This document shows positions 24,566 to 33,832 of a stretch of 64,000 nucleotides of DNA, in pieces. How positions within the stretch are numbered: the first letter of the stretch is position 1; each line of letters opens with the position of its first letter. The DNA is from Halovenus carboxidivorans. GTDB taxonomy: Archaea > Halobacteriota > Halobacteria > Halobacteriales > Haloarculaceae. The stretch spans positions 1 to 64,000 of the forward strand of contig NZ_WUUT01000005.1 of NCBI RefSeq assembly GCF_009831575.1, given 5' to 3'. The notes beneath the pieces are model-generated. The model made no database searches, was not told where the DNA came from, and saw only the letters and a program-made list of their open reading frames with translations. Made by a program: the position numbers and the translations under genes.

Positions 24566-27106
24566 ATGGTCTCGTCGGAGCGGTCACAGTCCGAAACAGT
24601 CGGGATCGTACTCCTGACTGCGGTCGTCGTCGTGACCGCGACGACAGCCGGGCTGTTCGTCCTCTCCGATACCGACGACCGACGGGAGGGAGACCCCCTC
24701 GCGAACGTCGAGGTGACGCCGACGGCCTCGGGGATCGAACTGGCACACCAGGGCGGCGACGAGTTCAACGCCAGCCGGATTCGGGTGGTCGTCGAACGCG
24801 AGTCCGGTCCCGACCAGCGGTTCGTCCTCGCGGAGGCGTTCGATCCGGTCGACGGCGATGGCGACCAGTTCGCTCCGGGACAGCGGTGGGTGCAGTCGAC
24901 CGGCGACAGCTATCAGGGGAGAGTCGACGTGACCGTCGTCGCGGTCGACCGCGGTCAGATCCTCGCTCGGGCTACCGCGGTCGTCGGTTCCGCGGGGCTC
25001 GAACTCGATGTCGAGGAGACGACAATCAGCGACGCCGGATCGACGAACTACACGGTGACACAGCTGTTCGAGCAGGCCGAGCCCGAGGATGTCACAGCGA
25101 ACGCGACGGTGACAGTCGGCAACGAGTCCGTTCTCGATGTCGACGCGGCGAACGCGACGCTCGTCGGCAACAACACCGGGTCGACGACTGTCACGGCCAC
25201 GTACGACGGTGAAACGAGCAACACCATCGAAGTCGATGTCGTCGAAGACGGCTCGCTCGAAGTCGTCGCCTTCGAGCACGACAATCCCGTCGTGCCCGGA
25301 GACGTACTGAACATCACCGTGACCGTCCGCAACTCGGGCGCGACGGCGGCGAGTGGGACGGTCAGCATCCAGCGCAAACGCGGCAGAGCCGCGGGGTTCT
25401 CGCCGTCTGGACTCTCCGAGGAACTGCGTCTCGATGGGGGCGAGACGACCGACGTCGAGTTCGACTACCGGGTGGTCCGGGCCGATGCGGTCGTCTCGCT
25501 GTTCAGACTGCGAGCCGTCACCGCCGACGACCGCAGAGGCAGAGGGGACGACATCGAAGCCAGACTCCCGACGGCGAACGTTCAGGTCGATGCGCTCTCA
25601 CTCTCGGACACTCCGCCGTACGTGGTCGGTGAGCCACTCACCGCGGAGGTGACGCTCCGAAATGCCGGGGAACGGGCCGCGACGGGCGACCCGGTCAACC
25701 TGACTCTCGGCTCGAAGCGAACACGGGCCACAGTGTCGGGACTCGCACCCGGACAGACCGATACCGTCTCGCTGTCAGTGACGCCGACAGCCCCGGGTCG
25801 GGACAGGAGGCTCACCGTCCGCACGCCCGACGACGCGCAGAATCAGACCGTCGACGTGTTCGAGCCAGCGAGCTTCGAGGTGGCCGCCCTCACGGTGGTC
25901 GAAGACCAGGTGCTCACCGGCGAAAACCTGACCGTCCGCGCGGTGATCGAAAACACCGGCGGCCTCGACGGGACCCAGACCGTTGTGCTCGATACGGGGA
26001 GTGCGATCAGCCCGGTAGACGGGACGGAGACGGTGACTCTCAGCGGCGGCGAACAGACGACAGTGACCCTGACGGCGACGGGGACCGCTCCCGGGACCGC
26101 ACCGATCAGCGTCGAGACCGCCAACGACAGTGCCGGAACGAGGGTAACGGTACTCGATCCTCCCGAGTTCAGCCTCGAAGAGGTGCCGGACCGAGTGACG
26201 GTGCTCGCGGGAGAGCCGGCGAGCATCGCGTTCACCGTCGTGAACGCCGGCGACGTGGCACAGACCCAGCGTATCGAACTCACGCTCGGCGGTCAGACAG
26301 TCGACCGGACGACGGCGCGACTCGCCGGCGGCGAACGCCGCTCCGTGACGCTCAACTGGACCACAGGAGACGACGACGTCGGAACGCAGGCGCTGACTGT
26401 GTCGACGGCGAACGAAAGCGAATCCGTCGCCGTCGTCGTGCAGGATCCGATCGGGGACGTGACAATTCTCTCGACGAACGCCCCAATCGAAGAGGGCGAG
26501 CGACTCGACGTGACCGCGACGACCGGCGGCGTGTACGGTGACGCGCTTCAGTTGTCCGTCGATGGCTCTCCCGTGAACGCGACCACGGACACTGACGACG
26601 AGGTCACACTCTCGTGGGAGGCGGCCCGAGGTGACGCGGGCCGACGGACGGTGACGGTGACGCTGTACGAACTCATCGACCTCGGATTCGTCCAGATTCC
26701 GGTGTTCGTCGGCGAAGACAGTACCACGGTGACGGTCGAACCGCCGGTGTTCTCCGTCGGGAACCTCTCCGCACCAGACCGAGCAGCGACTGGTGGCTCC
26801 ATCACGGTCGGTACGAACGTGGCGAACGAGGGGCTGGTGACGAGCGAGCAGTCCGTCGAACTCCGAATAGGGTCGGATCTGAACGGGACCGCGGGCGAGA
26901 GTTACACGGTCCTCGCGGATCGAACGGTCGAGTTAGCGGCTAATACGAGCGAGCGCGTCGCGTTCGCGAACGTGACAGTACCGGACGACACCGACATCGG
27001 ACGGCGGGAGATCGGAGTCTACACCGAGGACGACGGGGTTACCGCGGAGATTCAGGTTCGTCCCGGGTCGCAGCCGCTGGTCGGTACGGATCAACTCGGG
27101 CGTTGA
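24566..27106 (+). CDS. Pilin-anchored CARDB/Ig-repeat surface protein
   Basis: An 846-residue protein. The N-terminus (MVSSERSQSETVGIVLLTAV, then VVVTATTAGLFVL) looks like an archaeal type IV pilin class III signal followed by the pilin helix, so PibD-type processing and pilus or membrane anchoring are plausible. Residues about 45-145 form the pilin head; 155-230 resemble a BIG2 Ig-like domain; 231-835 hold about six CARDB-like modules with repeated NxGxxxx(T/S)G-type turns (VRNSGATAASG, LRNAGERAATG, IENTGGLDGTQ, VVNAGDVAQTQ, VANEGLVTSEQ). There are many N-x-S/T sequons. Most haloarchaeal pilins are under 200 residues, so this is an exceptionally long one. Probably an adhesin or surface fibre. 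Confidence 0.75.
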   Translation: MVSSERSQSETVGIVLLTAVVVVTATTAGLFVLSDTDDRREGDPLANVEVTPTASGIELAHQGGDEFNASRIRVVVERESGPDQRFVLAEAFDPVDGDGDQFAPGQRWVQSTGDSYQGRVDVTVVAVDRGQILARATAVVGSAGLELDVEETTISDAGSTNYTVTQLFEQAEPEDVTANATVTVGNESVLDVDAANATLVGNNTGSTTVTATYDGETSNTIEVDVVEDGSLEVVAFEHDNPVVPGDVLNITVTVRNSGATAASGTVSIQRKRGRAAGFSPSGLSEELRLDGGETTDVEFDYRVVRADAVVSLFRLRAVTADDRRGRGDDIEARLPTANVQVDALSLSDTPPYVVGEPLTAEVTLRNAGERAATGDPVNLTLGSKRTRATVSGLAPGQTDTVSLSVTPTAPGRDRRLTVRTPDDAQNQTVDVFEPASFEVAALTVVEDQVLTGENLTVRAVIENTGGLDGTQTVVLDTGSAISPVDGTETVTLSGGEQTTVTLTATGTAPGTAPISVETANDSAGTRVTVLDPPEFSLEEVPDRVTVLAGEPASIAFTVVNAGDVAQTQRIELTLGGQTVDRTTARLAGGERRSVTLNWTTGDDDVGTQALTVSTANESESVAVVVQDPIGDVTILSTNAPIEEGERLDVTATTGGVYGDALQLSVDGSPVNATTDTDDEVTLSWEAARGDAGRRTVTVTLYELIDLGFVQIPVFVGEDSTTVTVEPPVFSVGNLSAPDRAATGGSITVGTNVANEGLVTSEQSVELRIGSDLNGTAGESYTVLADRTVELAANTSERVAFANVTVPDDTDIGRREIGVYTEDDGVTAEIQVRPGSQPLVGTDQLGR

Positions 27107-27192
27107 TTTGTCCGGAGAGCGCGGGTCCGTCAGCCGCCTTTCGGTGTACCCGAGACTGAACTGTTAAGGCCGCGGATCCGCACGGTAGAGGT

Positions 27193-28875
27193 ATGTTCGA
27201 TCCCGAAGAACTCGAAGAGATCCAGTCGGCGAAATCGGAGTGGGAGGCCGAGGAAGTCGACCCGACGCTCGAACGGTTCGGGGAGCGAAAGGAGCAGTTC
27301 GAGACCGACACGGGCGGTCGACCGGTCAAGCGACTCTACACACCGAACGACATCGCTGACCTCGATTACAACGAGGATCTCGGATTTCCGGGCCGGGAGC
27401 CGTACACCCGCGGCGTCTATTCGACGGGCCATCGCGGTCGGCTCTGGACGATGCGTCAGTACGCCGGGATGGGGACCGCCGCCGAGACGAACGAGCGATT
27501 CCACTACCTCCTAGACGAGGGCCAGACCGGGCTGTCGATGGCGTTCGATCTCCCGACGCAGATGGGCTACGACTCCGACGACGCGATGGCGGCCGGTGAG
27601 GTCGGCAAGTCCGGCGTCGCAATCGACTCGCTGCGGGACATGGAGCGCGTGTTCGAGGGGATCCCCCTCGACGAAGTCTCGACGAGCATGACGATCAACG
27701 CGCCGGCGTCGGTTCTGCTCGCGATGTACATCGCCGTCGGCGACCAGCAGGGCGTCGACCGCTCGGAGCTCCGCGGGACGATTCAAAACGACGTGCTCAA
27801 GGAGTACATCGCGCGGAACACCTACATCTACCCGCCGGAGCCGTCGATGCGGATCATCACCGACATCTTCGAGTTCTGCGCCGAGGAGACGCCGAAGTTC
27901 AACACCATCTCGATCTCCGGCTACCACATCCGCGAGGCCGGCGCGACCGCCGCCCAGGAGATTGCGTTCACGCTCGGCGACGGCATCGATTACGTCCAGG
28001 CCGCGGTGGACGCCGGGCTGGACGTCGACGAGTTCGCGCCGCAGTTGTCGTTTTTCTTCGCCGCCCACAACAACATCCTCGAAGAGGTCGCGAAGTTCCG
28101 GGCCGCCCGGCGGATGTGGGCGAAGATCATGGACGAACGCTTCGGCGCCGAGAACCCGGCCTCCAAGCAGTTGAAGTTCCACACCCAGACCGCCGGGTCG
28201 ACGCTGACCGCACAGCAGGTCGAGAACAACGTCGTTCGGGTGGCCTACCAGGCGCTTGCGGCGGTGCTCGGCGGCACGCAGAGCCTGCACACCAACGGCA
28301 AAGACGAGGCGCTGTCGCTGCCGACCGAACAGTCCGTCCGGACGGCGCTGCGAACACAGCAGATTCTCGCCCACGAGTCGGGGGCCGCGGACACTATCGA
28401 CCCGCTCGCGGGAAGTTACTACGTCGAGTCGCTGACCGACGAACTCGAAGCCGAGGCCTTCGAGATCATCGACGAGGTCGACAGCCGCGGCGGGATGACC
28501 AAAGCCATCGACAACGGCTGGGTCCAACGGCAGATCCAGGACACGGCCTTCGAGCGCCAGCAGGAGATCGAAAGCGGCGAGCGGATCATCGTCGGCGTCA
28601 ACGAGTTCCAGGTCGACGAGGAGGAGGAAGTCGACATCGAGGAGGTCTCGAAAGAACAGCAGGAGCGCCAGAAGGAGCGACTGGAGAGCATGCGCGAGGA
28701 GCGCGACGACGGACTCGTCGACGAGCGACTGACCGCGCTGGAGGAGGCCGCCCGCGGCGACGAGAACCTGATGCCGTACATCATCGACGCGGTGAAAGCC
28801 TACGCGACGACCGGCGAGATCTGTGACGCGATGCGGGCGGTCTTCGGTGAACACAACCAGGGTGGGGCGATGTGA
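27193..28875 (+). CDS. mcmA: Methylmalonyl-CoA mutase large (alpha) subunit, catalytic part
   Basis: A 560-residue protein matching the catalytic TIM-barrel chain: [40 protein letters not shown], the active-site region [20 protein letters not shown] and [20 protein letters not shown]. It stops before a B12-binding domain (no DxHxxG motif), so the cobalamin-binding chain must be encoded elsewhere, as is usual for archaeal two-gene mutases. It interconverts (R)-methylmalonyl-CoA and succinyl-CoA in propionyl-CoA catabolism or acetate/propionate assimilation. The downstream epimerase gene overlaps by 4 nt, a functional pair. Confidence 0.95.
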   Translation: MFDPEELEEIQSAKSEWEAEEVDPTLERFGERKEQFETDTGGRPVKRLYTPNDIADLDYNEDLGFPGREPYTRGVYSTGHRGRLWTMRQYAGMGTAAETNERFHYLLDEGQTGLSMAFDLPTQMGYDSDDAMAAGEVGKSGVAIDSLRDMERVFEGIPLDEVSTSMTINAPASVLLAMYIAVGDQQGVDRSELRGTIQNDVLKEYIARNTYIYPPEPSMRIITDIFEFCAEETPKFNTISISGYHIREAGATAAQEIAFTLGDGIDYVQAAVDAGLDVDEFAPQLSFFFAAHNNILEEVAKFRAARRMWAKIMDERFGAENPASKQLKFHTQTAGSTLTAQQVENNVVRVAYQALAAVLGGTQSLHTNGKDEALSLPTEQSVRTALRTQQILAHESGAADTIDPLAGSYYVESLTDELEAEAFEIIDEVDSRGGMTKAIDNGWVQRQIQDTAFERQQEIESGERIIVGVNEFQVDEEEEVDIEEVSKEQQERQKERLESMREERDDGLVDERLTALEEAARGDENLMPYIIDAVKAYATTGEICDAMRAVFGEHNQGGAM

Positions 28876-29255
28876 GCGTCGATCACGCCGGAATCGCGAC
28901 CGACGACGCCGAGGCGATGATCGAACAGTACACCGCGCTGTTCGACTGCACGGTCGCCCACGAGGAGACCTTCGACGGGATGGAGATCAGTTTTCTCGAC
29001 CTCGGGAACTGTTATTTCGAGGTGATCGAACCGGTCGAGGACGGCGCAATCGCCGCTTATCTCGACGAGAACGGCCCCGGGATCCACCACCTCGCCGTCG
29101 AGACGGAAGACATCGAAGCGAGCCTCGAGACGGCCCGTGAACTCGGGATCGATCTCATCGACGACCAGCCCCGACCCGGCGCGTGGGGCCACGACGTGGC
29201 GTTTCTCCACCCGGGATCGACCGGCGGCGTTCTTATCGAGTTCGTCGAACACTGA
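28872..29255 (+). CDS. mce: Methylmalonyl-CoA epimerase
   Basis: A 127-residue VOC-superfamily protein with two beta-alpha-beta-beta-beta repeats. Likely metal ligands are His in SVDHAGIAT (residue 4), His in [10 protein letters not shown] near 75, and Glu in VLIEFVEH at the C-terminus. It epimerises the (S)- and (R)-methylmalonyl-CoA forms and hands the product to the mutase, whose stop codon overlaps this GTG start by 4 nt. Length agrees with the family. The start is a GTG. Confidence 0.92.
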   Translation: MSVDHAGIATDDAEAMIEQYTALFDCTVAHEETFDGMEISFLDLGNCYFEVIEPVEDGAIAAYLDENGPGIHHLAVETEDIEASLETARELGIDLIDDQPRPGAWGHDVAFLHPGSTGGVLIEFVEH

Positions 29256-29258
29256 GTG

Positions 29259-30254
29259 TCAGGACTCGCGGTCCTCGCTCGGCCGGGCCGGTCCGGGCGG
29301 TCGAGCGTCGAACTCGAACTCCCCGGCGTTTGACTCCGTGACGGCGGGCGTACTCAGTGACTCCTGAGTGTCCTTCCACTCCCCGACGCCCGAGGGATCG
29401 AGATGGATGTGGACATCCCGCACGTCGTCGAGGGTCTGTGCGCTGGTCACCAGCCTCGTCTCCAGGTCGTGGGCCTGCCTGAGTGTCAGGTCGCCGTCGA
29501 CCTCGACGTGGGCCTCGACTTCGAGTACGGAGCCGTCCCAGAAGACCGCGAGGTCGTGGACACCGTGTACCTCGTCGTGATCGAGCAGCGTCCGGCGTAC
29601 GTCCTCCCGGCGGTGTCCCGGAGCGGCCTTCCCGGAGAGGTAGGTCAGGTTCTCCCGAGCGATCGAGATTCCCTGGTAGACGACGAGCAGGCTGACGACG
29701 CCGCCCGCGACGGCGTCGAGCACTGGGTAGCCGAAGGCGATGCCGGCGACGCCGACCAGCGCCGCGACGGAGGTGTACAGATCGTTGAGGCAGTCGACCG
29801 CGAGCGCGTCGAGCGCCGTCGAGCCGATGTCGGCGTTCGTGCGCTCGGTGTACCAGTAGACGAGGTACATGTCGGCCATGGCGAACAGAAGCGCCGCGAT
29901 CATGTACGGGCTGAACGTGATCGTCGGACTCTCGACGAGACCCAGCACCGACTCGTACAGCAGATTCGCGCCGAGCAAAACGATCACCGCGCCGACGAAC
30001 AGCGCAGTCAGCGGTTCGATCCGGGCGTGGCCGTGGGGGTGGTCGATGTCGGGGTCGTCGAACCGACTGCCGCCCCACAGCAGGACGACCAGACTCGCGA
30101 TCAGGTCCGCAATCGAGTGCGCGGCGTCTGCGACCAGCGCCACGCTGCCGAACAGCAGCCCTACCGCGCCCTCGACCAGAATTTTGGCCGCGTTTCCGAG
30201 GACGTTCACCCAGGCCGCGCGGGCGAACCGTCGCCTGCTGGCCGCCTCCTCCAT
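29259..30254 (-). CDS. Cation diffusion facilitator (CDF) metal exporter
   Basis: A 331-residue CDF transporter with about six hydrophobic segments in residues 10-200 and a C-terminal cytoplasmic domain. The transport-site motifs are VADAAHSIADL (Asp, His-x-x-x-Asp) in TM2 and LAVDCLNDLYTS (Asp-x-x-x-Asp) in TM5. A histidine-rich loop DHPHGHARIE follows TM2. The cytoplasmic part (DEVHGVHDLAVFWDGSVLEV) resembles the metal-regulated dimer domain. The Asp/His pattern fits Zn, Fe or Mn export; specificity is not certain. A dyad at 30262-30276 overlaps the region before the start. Confidence 0.92.
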   Translation of the reverse strand: MEEAASRRRFARAAWVNVLGNAAKILVEGAVGLLFGSVALVADAAHSIADLIASLVVLLWGGSRFDDPDIDHPHGHARIEPLTALFVGAVIVLLGANLLYESVLGLVESPTITFSPYMIAALLFAMADMYLVYWYTERTNADIGSTALDALAVDCLNDLYTSVAALVGVAGIAFGYPVLDAVAGGVVSLLVVYQGISIARENLTYLSGKAAPGHRREDVRRTLLDHDEVHGVHDLAVFWDGSVLEVEAHVEVDGDLTLRQAHDLETRLVTSAQTLDDVRDVHIHLDPSGVGEWKDTQESLSTPAVTESNAGEFEFDARPPGPARPSEDRES

Positions 30255-30261
30255 AGTCGAT

Positions 30262-30276
30262 TTAGACTGAATCTAA
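30262..30276. promoter_or_regulatory. Dyad upstream of the CDF exporter
   Basis: TTAGA-CTGAA-TCTAA, two perfect 5-bp arms with a 5-nt centre. It lies 8-22 nt before the CDF ATG (30254), where the transcription start would be, a repressor-like position. Its shape (T-T-A-G ... C-T-A-A) recalls DtxR-type metal repressor sites. Confidence 0.35.
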
Positions 30277-30373
30277 CCTTCAATGTTGTCATTAGGCCGG
30301 TCGAAACACTGGCTTCGACGGCTCTGGATGAGAGATAGAAAGTTACTAACAAGCCGCAACAAAAATCGAAGTT

Positions 30374-32248
30374 ATGGGTGACGGCGAGGGGTTCGAGAGC
30401 TGGCTCGGCGCGGACCTGACCTATCTCGTCCTCGCTCTCCTCTCGCCGGTTGCGGTCGTCCCGCTTTTGATCCTCGGCGTGATCTGGGTACTGGTGTTCG
30501 GCATCCCCTTCCTCATCGTCGACTGGCTGCTGTCGACGCTGCTCGGGGAAGGACTCGTCTACACGCTCGTCACGTTCGTCGCGCTGCTCGTCTTCGTCGG
30601 TGTCTACTTCGGATTCATAGCGGCCTATCTGTGGGGATTCGTCCTGATCGCCCCCTCGGACTTACCGTCTGCGCCGCTCCGACGTGCCCTGTGGGCCGGT
30701 GTTCCGGTCGTTCTGGCGGTAGCAATCGGATACTGGATACTGACCGGTGCCGAGATCACCACGCGCACCGAGTTTATCCTCATGTTCACCGCAGTCGGCT
30801 TCGCAGCGATGGTGATCGTCAGTCGGGCGCGGGTGATACTCACTCGGCTGGCCGGAGCCGTCGGAACCGAACCGGTCGGGTTGTCGGGATATTTCTCCAT
30901 GTTCGCCGTCGTCGCCGGCGTCATCGAGGTCGTGACGCTGTTTTTCGATCTGCCGGGGCTGGTCGGGCAGGATCCCTCCGACTGGGCCGGGATGATCCTG
31001 GTGTACATCCTCCCCTTGCTCGTGGTCGGGCTGTTTCAGGAACTCGGGGTCGTCGCAGAATCGAGCGACAGCGTCTCGCTCTCCGAGTTCGCGGACCAGA
31101 CGCCGCTGTTTTTCGACGCGACCACCGGCGAGGGGATGTTCGTCTCGCTGGTGATCGCGTTCGTCGGGCTCCCGCTCGCGCTGTCGGCGCTCGAACTCTC
31201 CTGGTACGGGGGTCGACTCGGCGTTCGGGCGGCCCGCGGCGGCGAGTTGGATCTGCCCACGTTCGCCCGAAGCGACGGGTCGGCCGATAGCTCGGGGAAG
31301 CAGGACGACCCTTCCCTCGGGACTCGAATCGTCTCTCAGACCAGCAGCCTCCTCGGAAACCGGGAGGAACCTGACCGGACACAGCGGGAGACGACGACAC
31401 AGCAGCCGACGGCGGACCGCGGGCTGTCGGAATGTTACCCCGAACTGTTGGCAAGTGACGGGAGCCTCGACGTGGGACAGGTCGAGGACAGCGCATCGTA
31501 TACGGCGAGTGACGCTGTCGCGGTGTACACCCGCAGTCGAAGCGGGCGTGACGGGACTCGTCTCCTCACGCCGAATCCGGAGCGGCGGGTCACGGATGCC
31601 GTCGAGGAGGCGTTTCTCGACCGGGTCCGAACGTGGCAGACCGTCAGTTCACATCCGAACGTCTGTACCGTCTACGAGTTCGGACGCGACCCGCAGCCGT
31701 GGGTGCTGGCCGAAAACCCCGCCGGAGTGCGGTTGGCGGAGTCGCTACTCGAACTGGACGTCGAGAGAGGTCTCGACGTCTTGCAGGACACCGCCGAGGC
31801 AGTTCGCCAGATTGGGCTGTACAACGAGGTTCACTCGAACGTCTCTCCGAGTCACATCTGGCTCGTCGACGACGACGGCCCCTCCGTCCGCGTCGACGAC
31901 TGGGGAGTCGAACGGGCGGTCCGCTGGGCGCTCGGGGAAGATTTCCTGACGCCGTACACCGCCCCGGAACAGATCCGCGGGACGGCCGTGAACGAGCGGA
32001 CCGATGTCTACGGGCTCGGGGCCGTTGCCTACCACGTTCTCAGCGAGCGACCGCCCGTCAATCGGGATCGGGACGCAATCTTAGCCGGAGAGTTCGACCC
32101 GCCGAGCGCGGTGGCGTCCGGGGCCGAGCGCGAACGGATCGAGCCGTTCGACGAGCCGATCATGACCGCGTTACGGAGAGACGCCGACCAGCGCCACCGG
32201 ACGGTCCAGGCGTTCAAGCAGGCGCTACTGCGCGCGGAGCGGGGTTAA
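30374..32248 (+). CDS. Membrane-anchored protein kinase-like protein, probable pseudokinase
   Basis: A 624-residue protein. Residues 1-290 hold about six to eight membrane segments (for example LTYLVLALLSPVAVVPLLIL, LVYTLVTFVALLVFVGVYFG). Residues 300-365 are a polar linker. From about 370 the sequence follows the protein kinase fold: HSNVSPSHIWL stands where HRDLKxxN is expected, VRVDDWGVERA where DFG is expected, YTAPEQIRG is the APE segment, and RTDVYGLGAVAYHVLSERPP the helix F Asp. The VAIK lysine is not identifiable (TASDAVAVYTRSR), and catalytic Asp and Asn are replaced by Asn and His. So it is likely catalytically dead or very unusual. Monocistronic; shares 4 nt with the convergent glutaredoxin-like gene. 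Confidence 0.75.
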   Translation: MGDGEGFESWLGADLTYLVLALLSPVAVVPLLILGVIWVLVFGIPFLIVDWLLSTLLGEGLVYTLVTFVALLVFVGVYFGFIAAYLWGFVLIAPSDLPSAPLRRALWAGVPVVLAVAIGYWILTGAEITTRTEFILMFTAVGFAAMVIVSRARVILTRLAGAVGTEPVGLSGYFSMFAVVAGVIEVVTLFFDLPGLVGQDPSDWAGMILVYILPLLVVGLFQELGVVAESSDSVSLSEFADQTPLFFDATTGEGMFVSLVIAFVGLPLALSALELSWYGGRLGVRAARGGELDLPTFARSDGSADSSGKQDDPSLGTRIVSQTSSLLGNREEPDRTQRETTTQQPTADRGLSECYPELLASDGSLDVGQVEDSASYTASDAVAVYTRSRSGRDGTRLLTPNPERRVTDAVEEAFLDRVRTWQTVSSHPNVCTVYEFGRDPQPWVLAENPAGVRLAESLLELDVERGLDVLQDTAEAVRQIGLYNEVHSNVSPSHIWLVDDDGPSVRVDDWGVERAVRWALGEDFLTPYTAPEQIRGTAVNERTDVYGLGAVAYHVLSERPPVNRDRDAILAGEFDPPSAVASGAERERIEPFDEPIMTALRRDADQRHRTVQAFKQALLRAERG

Positions 32249-32559
32249 AAGAACACCGACAGCAGCCGCCCGATAACGCCGGATGGGGGCGGCGATTGCC
32301 CGTCGCCGTACTCCTCGTAGAGATACTCGACGATGTCGTCGCTTTCGGGCATGCCTTCGATCCCGTTGGTTCGGTCGACCAGCACCGGGACCTGATACTG
32401 ACCGCTGACCTCGTAGACCTCGCTGCGCTGGCTCCGCGAACTTGGCACCGACCGCGACTCGTACGAGAGGTCGAGATCGGAGAGCGCACGGCGCACTTTC
32501 GCACAGTAGGGGCAACTCTGGAGTTCGTACAGGACCAGATCGGGATTGCGCTCGCTCAT
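32245..32559 (-). CDS. Glutaredoxin/GST N-terminal-like thioredoxin-fold protein
   Basis: A 104-residue protein with a thioredoxin fold: YELQSCPYCAKVRRALSDL contains the CPYC redox pair near residue 16, and QVPVLVDRTNG the cis-proline loop near 56. Haloarchaea use gamma-glutamylcysteine or other thiols instead of glutathione, so the reductant is unknown. Cytosolic. The ATG at 32559 gives MSERNPDLVLYE; longer upstream frames are basic and rejected. It converges on the pseudokinase gene with a 4-nt overlap of the stops. Confidence 0.82.
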   Translation of the reverse strand: MSERNPDLVLYELQSCPYCAKVRRALSDLDLSYESRSVPSSRSQRSEVYEVSGQYQVPVLVDRTNGIEGMPESDDIVEYLYEEYGDGQSPPPSGVIGRLLSVFF

Positions 32560-32740
32560 ACTCGTACGGACGGCCGCCTCGTACAAAAAGAAAAACCGGG
32601 CGTGCCCGCCGGCCGCACAGCGGAGTGAGTCGCTTCGCTGAGACGACTGCGGGACGACACAGAACGGCCGTACGCAGTCTGAACGCGGCCGGTCGGAACG
32701 ATACCAACAGCCCTTATTCGCTCGACCGGGTAGTACGAGT

Positions 32741-33832
32741 GTGACCGATTCGCTGTTTAGTTCGTTTTCGCTGCGTGGCACCGAGTTCAGAAACCGAGTG
32801 ATGCTCTCGCCGATGTGCCAGTACTCCTCGGAGGACGGACTGGCCAACGAGTGGCACCGCGTCCACCTCGGCACGCGCGCGGTCGGCGGTGCAGGAATGG
32901 TGATGATGGAAGCGACCGCGGTCGAACCTGACGGCCGGATTACGCCCCACGACCACGGCATCTGGTCCGACGAGCACGCCGAGGCGCTCGAACCGATCAC
33001 GGAGTTCATGCGCTCGCAGGGGGCGATGCCGGGCATTCAACTCGCCCACGCGGGCCGGAAGGCCTCGACGAGACGACCGTGGGAGGGGCGCGGACCGATC
33101 CAGCCCGAGGACGGCGGCTGGGAAGTGCTCGCGCCCTCCGAGAAGCCGTATCCCCACGAGGAGGGGACAGTGCCGACTCGTCGGATGGACACCGGCGACA
33201 TCGACGCCCTCATCGAGCAGTTCGGCGCGGCCGCCGAACGCGCCCTCGATGCCGGCTTCGAGGTGGCCGAGGTCCACGCGGCCCACGGCTATCTCCTCCA
33301 CGAGTTCCTCTCGCCGGTGACGAACGACCGCGAGGACGAGTACGGCGGGAGTTTCGAGAACCGAACGCGGCTGGTACGGGAGGTGACCGAGCGCGTTCGG
33401 TCGGTCTGGCCGGACGACAAACCCGTCTTCGTCCGGATCTCGGCGAGCGACTGGCTTCCCGACCGGCCCTCCTGGGACATCGAGCAGTCCGTCCGTCTGG
33501 CCGACCAACTGGACGACCTCGGCGCGGATCTGATCGACGTTTCCGGCGGCGGCATCCACCCCGATCAGCGGATTCCGAGCACCGGACCGGGCTATCAGGT
33601 GCCATACGCAGAGGAGATCCGTTCGGAGACGGACATCCCAGTTGCGACCGTCGGCGGAATCACCGAACCGGAGCACGCGGACGCGCTGGTACGCAACGAG
33701 CGGGCCGATCTGGTCGCGCTCGGCCGGGAGATGCTCCGGAACCCGTACTGGCCGTTGCAGGCCGCTCACGAACTCGGCGAGGAGATCGAGTGGCCGCCGC
33801 AGTACCGCCGCGGCCGGTTCGACCGCGCCTAG
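32741..33832 (+). CDS. Old-yellow-enzyme NADH:flavin oxidoreductase (YqjM type)
   Basis: A 363-residue FMN barrel enzyme. It shows the YqjM-like blocks NRVMLSPMCQYSSEDG (Cys modulating FMN), GMVMMEATAVEPDGRI, IQLAHAGRKASTRRPWEG, AAHGYLLHEFLSPVTN, and YGGSFENRTRLVREV. The C-terminus has DLVALGREMLRNPYWPL. Such enzymes reduce activated C=C bonds of enals, enones and some nitro-compounds using NAD(P)H. GTG start at 32741. It overlaps the convergent hypothetical gene by 4 nt. Physiological substrate unknown. Confidence 0.9.
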   Translation: MTDSLFSSFSLRGTEFRNRVMLSPMCQYSSEDGLANEWHRVHLGTRAVGGAGMVMMEATAVEPDGRITPHDHGIWSDEHAEALEPITEFMRSQGAMPGIQLAHAGRKASTRRPWEGRGPIQPEDGGWEVLAPSEKPYPHEEGTVPTRRMDTGDIDALIEQFGAAAERALDAGFEVAEVHAAHGYLLHEFLSPVTNDREDEYGGSFENRTRLVREVTERVRSVWPDDKPVFVRISASDWLPDRPSWDIEQSVRLADQLDDLGADLIDVSGGGIHPDQRIPSTGPGYQVPYAEEIRSETDIPVATVGGITEPEHADALVRNERADLVALGREMLRNPYWPLQAAHELGEEIEWPPQYRRGRFDRA

